The translations under genes and the position numbers were made by a program. From assembly GCA_947579665.1 (NCBI GenBank), contig OX388347.1, forward strand, positions 27,396,562 through 27,460,561: DNA of 64,000 nucleotides. The letters are read 5' to 3'. Within the stretch, counting starts at the first letter, position 1. Each line of letters starts with the position of its first letter. Positions 1 to 10,800 of this stretch are shown one piece after another. The DNA comes from Sympetrum striolatum (lineage: Eukaryota > Arthropoda > Insecta > Odonata > Libellulidae). Under the pieces are notes generated by a model. It was given only the letters and a program-made list of their open reading frames with translations, made no database searches and was not told the origin of the DNA.

Positions 1-134
1 GGTGTTGTATTTCCACGCAAATCTTCCAAAAAGAAGGTTCCGAAATAGGAGTTTATTTTCTTAACCCTGGTTATCTATTTTCTGTTTTTCGTGCCAAAAG
101 TTTCGTTCAGTGGGTATCATTCTCCGTACAATCA

Positions 135-368
135 TTAGATTTCAAAGATTTGTCCGTCTAAGCTCAACTGGATGATCGCCAAATCTCCCTCGTAATTACC
201 TTCTAACTTCCTGGCATCTTTATAACTAAAAAACGATGGAAAATCTCGTCTGGAAACTTCCGAGGAGCCATTCTCTGGATTTCCATCGATGCTCAATGTT
301 GGTTTTACCCCCATTTTCATGCCATCTGTCTTGCGAATCCAACTGAAGTTATTATACGAACTTCCCAC
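135..368 (-). CDS. Possible 3'-terminal exon or gene fragment, unidentified
   Basis: An open frame of 77 residues on the minus strand, without an ATG at its start, ending in a TAG stop near 135. The stretch is less AT-rich than its flanks and its residues look protein-like (for example KTDGMKMGVKPTLSIDG), which is why it is listed. I recognise no family and see no clear acceptor upstream. It could be the last exon of a gene lying off the left edge, a decayed mobile-element fragment, or chance. Function unknown. Confidence 0.15.
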   Translation of the reverse strand: MGSSYNNFSWIRKTDGMKMGVKPTLSIDGNPENGSSEVSRRDFPSFFSYKDARKLEGNYEGDLAIIQLSLDGQIFEI

Positions 369-1020
369 ATGTTTTCAATTTTCATCAGTCGCTTATTTTG
401 TTTTACCATGATACTACTTCAATTAGAGACTATAAGAAAGTGTTAATGAGTTAATTCTATATCCCGTGTTTGCTTATTTCCTTAGCTATTTGATTCTGTT
501 GACATTCAGATTCATTTGAAGTATCAAAAGGATTTTTTAGAACGATTTAGACAGTATTTAACTAGTGAATCATAATTTACGACCTTTCGAATATTCTTAG
601 TTTCTACAAATTACATCATAAAAGAAGAAATAAAATATTTTCTCCTCTTTTGAGAGATATCAGATTAGGCCATTAAATAAAAACCTTTTATCACAGAACT
701 ACATCAATATATATGATTTAATTTTTTTAATGATTCCTTCGATAATAATATCTGTAATAATAATAATAATATCTCGATGTATTAATGGTTAAGATTAAAC
801 TTTTCTCGATTTCAAATAACTCAAAAATAAAGTAGTACAGCCTTTTCAAGTAGAATACGTATCTATGGGAGCAAAACTTAATTAATAAAATCTAATGGAG
901 TTTTCAAATGTTATTACTTCGCTCTGGGTATCTGAGGCTACTCGGTCAATAAATAGAGCCGTTAACTTCGTCCTGAGTTGCGTGAACAGCAATATCAGAT
1001 CATTTTTAGCAATAGATTGC
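369..1020. other. AT-rich upstream region, no gene seen
   Basis: AT-rich sequence with short ATA/AAT runs (about 745-790). I see no coding potential or RNA gene. It is the upstream flank of the phosphodiesterase gene that follows. Confidence 0.5.
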
Positions 1021-1039
1021 ATGCGCATCCACTCAAATT

Positions 1040-1384
1040 TGGAGCTGCGGAGTTCAGTTGCGTAATGGAGAGTCGCGGTGGATCGATTGCTATTGGTGCG
1101 CCCCACACTGATCCGTGCTCTGCTGCCAGTCCGCGCGCGTCGCTTCGTCGCAATCGTCTGCTGTGTTGAAGTGCTGTGTCGCACCTGATGATCGTCCGCA
1201 GTGTGCTGCTGAGACTATCGTACGTGTGCGGTATCACTTATGGATTTCACGGTCCTAATTTAGTGTAGGACTCCTTTCAGAAAGAAGACGTGAGTGAAGA
1301 ATCAAGTTGCCTCTTCTAGCTCCCTATCATAGCTATATTCCGGCACGCCTCACACCGTGACGCGACGGCTAGTTTCAAAACGCG
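1040..1384 (+). promoter_or_regulatory. CpG-rich promoter region and noncoding first exon of the PDE2A-type gene
   Basis: A sharp island of CpG-rich sequence in an AT-rich background, containing CGCGCGTCGCTTCGTCG near 1131. It ends in a good splice donor (GTGAGT at 1385). A TCAGTT at 1054-1059 matches the arthropod initiator consensus, so the start of transcription may lie near 1056, but the exact site is not provable here. The donor would splice to the acceptor at 1740-1741 ahead of the exon that carries the start codon. Confidence 0.5.
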
Positions 1385-1806
1385 GTGAGTACAACTCGAG
1401 TTCCGCAGAGTTTGCTCTGAAATGCAGAAAGAATAAAATCATTAAGACCTTTAAAATATACGATTTTGGACAATTAGTTCAAGAAAATAGTAATTGTTAT
1501 TAACTTTTAAAAAAGTTCCAACCGTTTTCGTGCGGTTCTTTCATTTCTTACAAGTTTGTATTATCGAAGATTTGTGTTATCAACTTTTGAAAAACTTCTA
1601 AAATAAGATCTGAATTTGAACTGAAATAAATATTCCTTCCTCTGAGTGAATCTATGGTTTCGAGTGCTTATGTTTGTTTAAATAATAGTTTCGCGAAACA
1701 TTGCTATCCAATGTGGTGATATTATTGTTTATTTATTTTAGGGTAGATAAGTGCCCCAGCATCAATGGATTGGAAAAGGAATAGAATGTTTCCAGTTCAC
1801 CCATGA
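1065..1806 (+). promoter_or_regulatory. Upstream ORFs in the PDE2A-type 5' leader
   Basis: The inferred spliced leader holds several ATGs before the main start. An ATG at 1065 opens 34 codons ending at 1169. An ATG at 1188 opens 26 codons ending at 1268. An ATG at 1765, in the second leader exon, opens 13 codons ending at 1806. None is in frame with the phosphodiesterase without a stop. They would lower initiation at the main start if the transcript begins upstream of them; that is inference, since the transcription start is not known. Confidence 0.35.
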
Positions 1807-1861
1807 AACTCGTGCTCTGTAAATATCAAAGTAATCGTAAAACTTAAGAAAATATTCAACA

Positions 1862-4800
1862 ATGGCTAGTGACCAAATAAAACTTTTGCAATTATGTTCG
1901 ACATTACATGATAAAAACTTTTCTGATCTGCAAGTAAAAGTGAATACATATGTAAGTAAAATTATCTCTAAGTCTGAAAATCTACTGAAAATGAGTTTTT
2001 TTCAATTTTTAACGAATATGTATTTATTTAGTTAATGCAAGAAACAGGATCGACTCTAGCGTTTTTAGCGCCTGTTTTATCAGAAACTCAAGAACTGGTG
2101 ATACAAGTGCTTGGAGACCGCTTGTTAGAGGATGAAAAAAGATTTTCGGTTAGTTCTTCTTTTATTAATGAGGTACTTCTACGTGTAGAATGTAAAACCA
2201 CTACAAACTTCCAAGATTGAAGTAAATAATTACCTTAATTAATTTTGTATTTACTTTTAATCAGTATTTTGGTTCTGAAATTGCTAGCGTTTAAGATTTA
2301 TATTGGTAGATTAGTTCATATTGTATTCAAGTTTCTTTTCTTCCAGGCCAATAGTCATGTTTTGGCCCTTCCTCTTATAAGGAATTGCAATATAAATATT
2401 GATGATTTGGATCAAAGCCAGAAAGAAGAACTGGAAGGTGTTCTGGAGCTCCCACCTGAAACCTTCCTTGCCGTCCCTATAGACCATTCTCACATAGGTC
2501 AACCCACAATCGTTGCATATCTAGCAAATTATGAAGTGGAAGAGGAATCAACTCATAGACACATTAAACTGATAGAAGAATGCTTTCAGTAAGAATCTTA
2601 TTTGTATTTAATTTTGATTTTTTTCATGTAGGCTATATCTGAAATGTAAAGCTAATTTGATGCCTTTTATATTTTAGGCACACTCATGGAATTCTTCTGA
2701 ATACATTGGCATATGAAGAAGAGAGAAGATTGCGAATACAGTGTCAGTCTCTTTTGACAGTTGCAAGGAATTTATTCACCCACTTAAGTGAGTTCTCTTC
2801 TCATTTTGTGGAAGATTTTTTTTTTCAAGAGTGTTGTTAGTTGAAAGGTGAAAGTGCCACATTTACTCCAGAATGTGTTTGATGATGGTTGATGGACCAG
2901 GATTAATCAAGTTGTGAAAAGTTGGAGCAGAAATGAACAACATGTGTTATTTAAAATTCTCATCTTAGTTAGTTCCCAACTTTGGCAATTAGGTGTTCAG
3001 TGACTATTATGTTCAAAGAGGTATATTCAAGAAATAGCACCCTAGTTTATGTTTTCTGTCAATGGTGACAGTTTGACTGGCAAGTTGGAAGGCACTACGC
3101 AACTGTAATTCAAAACAAGATTTTATTTTAGACCTTTTTGGAGAAGCCATGTGATAAATTCTATGTAGTACTTAACCTCTAATTAAGTACTACTTAACGT
3201 ACATTATATGGTTAGATTTCAGGTCAAAAAGTTTTATTTCTTTTTTACTTGAAGTTATCATTGGGCTTGTCAGACATGAAAATTCTGTGTGTATTTATAG
3301 TTCATCATGGTCACTTAGAAGTTACCTTTGCATTCCCATTTCTCTCTGAAATCCCTCCATGAGCTATTCTTTTACATTTGGATATCCAGTAAATTGTTCT
3401 CTAAGTGAAATACTTCAGGAATCGATTTGATAGTGCTTAGTTTTTCCTTCCTTTTTTTTACATTCTCTGTTTACAATTCCTTTCACTGCTTTTTGTTTTG
3501 CATTATATCACAGGTAATATAGCTGACCTCCTGAGAGAAATAATGATGGAAGCTAGAAAGTTAACAAAAGCAGAAAGATGTTCACTGTTCTTGTTGGATG
3601 AGGAGCGAGATGAACTTGTGGCTGAAGTGTTTGATGGAATGCCTGCTGATCCATCAAATGAAGTTAGTATCACATTTGAAATCTTTATGCCATGAAAGAA
3701 TTCAAACACCTCCTCATGAGCTTTAAGCTTAATACTTGGGAAACCTTTTGTTCTGCTCTATTCATTTACTCCTGTCTCCATTTATTTCTTCTGATTAAAA
3801 ACATTTAATTTCACTGTCGATATTTTTGAAATAGATTTCTTCATAAATTCTGTTGGTCGAGTCTTTTTTTTAACTGTAGTACGAGTTGTGCATTTTTATG
3901 ATTTGTCTCAAACCATTTCCACATGCTTTCATCAGTATTTTATTTAATTTATAATTTTATATTATCCATAGAGTTTAATTTTGTATCATTTTATTTCTAT
4001 TAATTTCTGGTCTTATTACCACATATGAATTCTACTTATTTTGTTTCATTCCTTAAAGGAATACCATTTATTTATAGAATGCCCCTGAGGTAAGGATTGC
4101 AAAAAATCAAGGAATAGCTGGACATGTGGCAATGACTGGCGAACTTCTGAATATTCATGATGCTTACTCTCATCCTCTTTTTTATAAGGGCATAGATGAA
4201 AATACTGGTTTTAAAACGAGGTGAGTTCTGACATCCAAAAATTAAAAACATCTCCTTCACACCGAACAGAGAAATGGCAGTTCAACGTTTTCATTGAGAC
4301 TCTTCATGTATAGAAATTGAATGTTATTACTTTCAGAAATATACTTTGCATCCCAATTAAGAATGAGAAACAAGTTATCGGAGTTGCACAGTTGTGTAAC
4401 AAAATTAATGGGGTGCATTTTACAGCTTTCGATGAAGAAATTGCTTTGGCATTTAGTGTTTATTGTGCCATAAGTATTGCACACAGCCTAATGCTGAAAA
4501 GAGTTCAAGATGCTCAGTCCAGGAGTAAATTATCCAACGAGCTGATGATGTATCATATGAAGGTAAGTGCATTTCTTATGTAGTTGTGGAGTGAAGGAGT
4601 TGAGTGTGAAAAGACTCCTTCAGCCATATGTGCAGGCTGCTGAAAACCCATAATCAGGGGAACTGTTTCTTTGGAAAAGCCAGGAATGCCTTCTGAATCA
4701 GGTCTGATCAAAGTATCAATAGGGTAACAGTGAAAGTTACCCCCCTTTGGTGTGCTCCCTCAGTAGCCTGCATACTTGACTCAAGAAGTATCTTTATTGA

Positions 4801-7800
4801 CCACTTTGTATTGGGTTACGCACCTCTAGGGCATATTTCTGATGAATCAATGTTTTGGATTTAAGGTAAATGATGATGATGTTGAACGACTCTTTGAGCA
4901 CACAGTGCCTACTCCAGGGCCAGAGCTAGCCGAGTTTAATTTTGCTCCTAGATCTCTGGAGGAAAGAGACACATCAAGAATTCTGATGTTTATGTTTGAA
5001 GACCTTGGTTTAGTTCAGCGATGGAGAATAAAAAGAGAAACTCTGGCCAGGTAATGGAGATTCAGATCAGGTGACTTTTATGCATTTCCTGGTGGTTCCA
5101 ATATCTTTATTACAAAATTTGGTAGGTGACAATCCACATTGAAAGCAAAGTACCTATTCATAATATTTCATCTCAACAGCTCTGTAAATAAATTCAATAA
5201 ATTGTTGGGAATGGCTGTCATTCAAATTTTTGTTGTCCAAGAAAAACGTTCAAAAGTTTATGAAGCATGTGAAGGATCTATTTCTCAGTAAAAATGAAAA
5301 TGCAAAAATAGTTCTCAGGAATAAGATATGTGATCAAAAAGTTATGAGAGATGCTAAGTAAGCTTGGCTTAACTAAAGGTTTCATTTGATTGAAAATATT
5401 AAAAAGGAGTATTTAAACTAGAGTAACAATTACTACAAAAAAGAAACTTGTGATATATAGTCATGATATTTGTAATCAAATTTCAAGTAAAAATGAATAA
5501 AGCTTAAATTTATTCAGTTAATTGCATACCTTTTAGAAATTAAGGACAGGAAACGGATTCTGCTCTTTTGGATTAGGGCTGATTAAAACTATCCTTATTA
5601 TTTTCATTTTTATTGCATTTAATTCATTGCACTAATCTTCCTGTTTTTGTCATGATAAGACTAATAAGACCATAAGATTCATACTTCATAAATTCCAGAA
5701 GTTCTGGAATTAGATTGCAATACGTAAGTCAATCAAATGCAATTGAAGGCTGGTTAAAGATGTTATTTAACAAACATTATTTTCCATCATTCTCTCCTCT
5801 AACAATAAGAAATAGTAATAACTTGTATTCAGCAAAACCTGTCAAAGACAGAACCAGCTTAAGATTGAAACATGCCTGAGCTGGGAGCATTAATAATAAA
5901 ACTTCATATAAACAATGAGATGTAGACTGGAAGTTCTCACAACCACTATGTTATTGAGTTGAGGGTTTCACCTTGTTATGTTAAGTGAAGTGGATTAGTT
6001 TAAACACCTAAAACAGATATCCATTATTAAAAGATGTGTCAAGTTTGGCCCAAAAATATTTCTGGAACTTAGTTCTGGGTAAATATTACTGTAATAATTG
6101 AATGTCTATTAAAATTTAACTTTTATATACAATACATAGCAAACTAAGCTAAATTAACAGAATTGTGTAGGATACATTTTGTGTGTATAGTTTTCTGTTG
6201 AGACTGTAAACACTTTGTTACTGTTATTTACTTTGCTATGCCTAATATATAGTTAGCATTATTTTCATTTCATTTTAAATGTTATTGAGCTAGAGGGTTA
6301 TTTAGAGATTGTTCCAATTTATTTTATTTACATTACATTACTATGATTTCTCTTCTAGTTTCACATTCAAAGAGATACATATTTCAAAAACTTTGCTGTA
6401 ATAGTGGCAATATTGCTCTAACTTAAAATGCTCTTGGTGTCACTAATAATGTTTCCAAATTAAATTAATTTTGTTAAGTTATGTTTAATTTGTTCAGACA
6501 ATTCTCATTGCTATTTTTTAATAACTTCAAAGTATTTGTCATGCTTAAATTCTTCAATACTTTTACAAAAACAAACAATTCAGCTCATTCTTTCTGAACA
6601 TATTTTGTTGTGTTTACTCATGTTTTTCGTAGCTTTTTCTTGTTAGTTTTACTCTGAAATAATTGGCCAGTAAATATCGCATTACTAATATTAATGATGC
6701 TTATTCCAGGTTTATTTTGTACGTAAAGAAAGGCTACAGGGATCCTCCATATCACAATTGGATGCATGCTTTTTCTGTTGCTCACTTTGCTTACCTTTTG
6801 TTAAAAAATCTCAAGCTTATGGAAAGGGGGCACATAACGTAAGTCTGATTGAAATGAATCTATTTTTTAGCAATATTTAGATTTTTCCTAGATATTTCTT
6901 TATTTTAGGGAACTGGAGGGATTGGTGCTAATTGTTGCCTGCATATGCCATGACTTGGATCACAGGGGAACGACTAATTCATTTCAACTTGCTTCAGATT
7001 CTGTTCTTGCTGGGCTGTACAGCTCTGAAGGGTCTGTTATGGAGGTTACTATCCACTGGTGATATCTTGAGAAATGATTCATTCAATATTTAGTGCCAGC
7101 TTTTCATAAAGTACATCATCATTTTCAGAGACATCACTTTTCTCAAGCCATGTGTATTTTGAACACAGACAGGTGTAATATCTTTGAAAGCCTTCCCAAG
7201 GATGAATATAAGAAGTGCCTGGACTTGTTAAGGCATTTAATTCTAGGTAAGAAATTATTTCCGATATTTTTATGTAAATAATTAGATTTTCATCAATTTT
7301 CAACTGTTGTCTTTGATTTGCAGCTACTGATTTAGCTCAGCACTTGAGAATATTTCACGATCAGAAGAAGCTTATTACGGATGGGTTTGATAGCTCTTGT
7401 GAGCAGCACAGAGCCCTGTTGTTGTCCCTGCTGATGTCTTGCTGCGACCTAAGTGACCAAACAAAACACTGGTCCATTTCAAAGAAAATTGCTGTGAGTA
7501 AAAATCTTCAATACTCTTGCTGGAATTGTATGACATTGTGAGTTCTGCGATAAGAAACACATTTCTCCTTTCATTTGTAGTTTCTGATGAAATTATTTTT
7601 GCAATGACATTTTATAAAGCAAAATGAAATGAAATTCAAAGTATTAAAGATTATTATACACAAAGTAGGTAAAAGCTAAAGTTAGTGAGATTTAGAACAC
7701 AGTGATATCTTGCTAACAACAGTACCCTGGCTTGAAAAATTTACATCCCAAATACTTAATTTGCTAGCATTAATTTCAGTCCTTTTCATAATGATAAATT

Positions 7801-10800
7801 TATCTGATTTTTTTAATATTTTGGTTTATTTTAGTAAAATTTTTATTTTCCTTGGTGAAATTTTCGTCATAGTAACATAATTAGGTTACCTTTATTTCTT
7901 TATTTTACTCTAACAGTAAGTTATTTTAATTATAATTGACAACATAATGTCCCTCATACCCCACAGTTTATCATACCCACAAACATTACTTTGGCATGAT
8001 ATTCCTCTCTAATATACCTCAAACATTTGTCACTCTAGTTCCAGTAATATTTGTTGTTGCATAAAAAGATTGCTTAAAAAATCTTGTCATCATTTTTTTG
8101 TACCTACCACATTGCTAATACTTTCAGCTATGTGGTCAGGATCACATTTCAATTGTGGAACAAAATAAATTATCTTATTAAATTTGCAATTGCTTAAACA
8201 TGAATTAAATTTGATCTTCTTTTCCTTTAATTTTTAATAACATTGTTAAGGATATGTTGTTCCCTTTAATGGTTACTTTTTACATAGAAAGAGAAGAAAT
8301 ATTAATTATATCCTATTAGTAACCTCTCCTCTAAATGAAAATGAATTGCCTTTTATTGTATTTAAATCAAATATTTGCAATGTATATGTTGCACAACTTA
8401 TATATGTATAAATTTGTACGATTTTCATTCGAAACTTGTGTAACTTTCTACTGGAGAAAGTTTTCGATGATAAAAAAGTCAGCATCAGAAAGGGCCAACA
8501 ATGACTGTAGAAGTGTTTCAGGTTTCATTATAAGAACTCTAATACTTGAGCACAATTCAAGTGCTAGAAAGAAGGTGGTAGTTACACATTCACTCAAATA
8601 GAATTAGTTGTGAAAATTTTGTTCATAATGTTTTCTTCAATTCATCTATATGACATAATTTATTGGCACTCTCAAAGATTATCTTGAATAGCATGTTTAC
8701 TTTCTCAAATATTATCACATCCCATCTAATCTTTACTTTATTTCTCTTTTCATCCTGATTCCATGTCATTACTGTTTAACTGCAATATTGATTTTCTGTT
8801 AAGTTAGGTTGTGACTTTTGAGTCTGCCATATTCTTCCTATCCAATACAACCCAATTGATAAAGTGACTAGCAATTTCATAAAGCATAATCTTTATTTCA
8901 TATCCACTTGACCATAATACATTCTTCTTATTTTCTTTCTTAATTCCTGATCTTTCTGCGCAATCTTTCCCAGGTACCCTTGGCATCTCCCTCATTAGCT
9001 CAGGTAAATTTCTTCCACCATTTAGTCTGGATTGACCAAATGCAATCATCCCCTTGTTCAAACCTAAAAAACATCCACTTTGTTCTGAAGACACTATCCT
9101 CTCGATAGTTATTCCAGCCTCAGATGCTTCATAAACTGGAAGTGCTCACAACCTCTATGTTATTGAGGACGTTCAATTATGTCTAGTCTCATCATTGATG
9201 TAGATTCTGTCCTCAAGTTCAGTGGTGGGCATCTTTGTGCAGGGGCTTCGGTAGATGTGTTCAGAATTGTTTTTCTCTTGTGTTTGGAATATTTGGGAGC
9301 GCAATTCTTCCTTAACAAAGAGTACATTTTTCTTGCATAATAGATACTTCACAGATAATAATAATTGCTCTAACACTGCTGTAAAGCATATTCCATTAGT
9401 GTGACTATTCATAAAAATCCCCAGTGGTCCCATCAAAGTAAGTAACAATATAAAGGTGCAATTATTAGTATTTTATAACATAAACACTTTTCTTATCCTC
9501 CCTTTCCAGTTTTTGCCCTTTAAAAAATATTTATTTTTAAATTTTGGAAACCTGAAATACCTCTACCATCTATCTTGCCCGTCAGTCATTCCGATATCGT
9601 CTTATATCGTAGCTTGATACTTTCTTTAGCAAATTCTTTTGCTTGCCAGCAAAATAGAAAGCATCCCCTCATAAAGAAGTATTTTTACTCTGCACTACAA
9701 AAGCTTTTTTGTCCATAAATAGCTTTTTATATAAAATGCTATTCATTTAGATACTGGAGGTATCATCTTGAGAAGATTTTCAGTAGCATCTGATTTATTC
9801 ACATTTGTGGAAAATTTCGCAGCCATACAATTCACGGTTCTTCTCTGCTGAATATTCAGATGTTCTATTTGAATCCCTTTTGTTTCTGAAACTATGGCTA
9901 TTTGTGTTCCCTCAATGTAGAAAATTAATCCCATAATTTAGACTATAAATATAATGGCCATTTATGAATTACCTAATTCAATTTTCACTTCTAACTCTTT
10001 ACAAACTAGCTTTTCTTCCTTATACATATGGAATAAAAACACTTTGTAATAATTCCATGTCGTTATAAAAAATGTTTTTATTTTATCCAGAATTCCACAT
10101 AAAGCTTTTTAGCAAAATTCAGTATATATTTTCCCTGAAGTCTAGATAGAAAGATGTAATTTATCATAACCATACACTTCGTTCCTAAAGGAAATCAATT
10201 TTTACATAAATTAAACAAGGAATGGAAAATAGTGATGCGCCTGGGATATGCACCCAGGTCTCCCACTTTCTGGGCAGATGATTTTCACTTCTTGTTAACC
10301 TTGAATTTATAGATGCATGCTTCATCATGCTAAGTCAAAGCTCATTTTGATCATCTCTGTACATAATTGTTCACACATCCCTTATTCAGGAAGAAATGTA
10401 CAACTTCCTCATTGTTGCACGCTTTTGGCATTTGTTCTTTCATATTTTGTATACTCATGTTTTGTTCACCATTCAGTCATCAAGGAATAGTTTCCTGTAG
10501 AAATTCACAGTGTGAGAATTAAATATAGAGTAAACATAGGAAAAAGAGTGTCAATGCAATGTAATTAGATTAAGCATTTTCCATTGTTGCTAAGGAAATA
10601 CCTATCATTTTCAGTATGGTTAAACTATTTCAGGGGTGACCAACATTTTATTGTTCATACATCATTTATTACATTTTATTTGATGTTTTCCATTAAAACT
10701 CCTTTGGTAAATAGTATACCATGAATTGTTATAATGTAATAATAGACTATACCAACCCATTAGAGAAAATGCACTTTCTAGATTCATTGGTAGGTTTTTT

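Noticed and set aside
1054..1088. Initiator TCAGTT with a DPE-like GGATC
   Set aside because: The DPE-like word begins at about +25 instead of +28, so the pair cannot be used to fix the transcription start; only the initiator is mentioned.
882..1237. Open frames on both strands in the CpG-rich promoter
   Set aside because: They are explained by fewer stop codons in the CpG-rich leader; the donor at 1385 and the missing ATG-frame link to the next exon favour a noncoding exon.
8804..9448. Two minus-strand open frames in the large PDE2A intron
   Set aside because: No recognisable family, no start context or splice partner, and the region contains a dispersed repeat word.
10239..10290. tRNA-like sequence on the minus strand in the PDE2A intron
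   Set aside because: The loop and stem residues needed for a T-arm and acceptor stem do not pair; at best an old SINE fragment.
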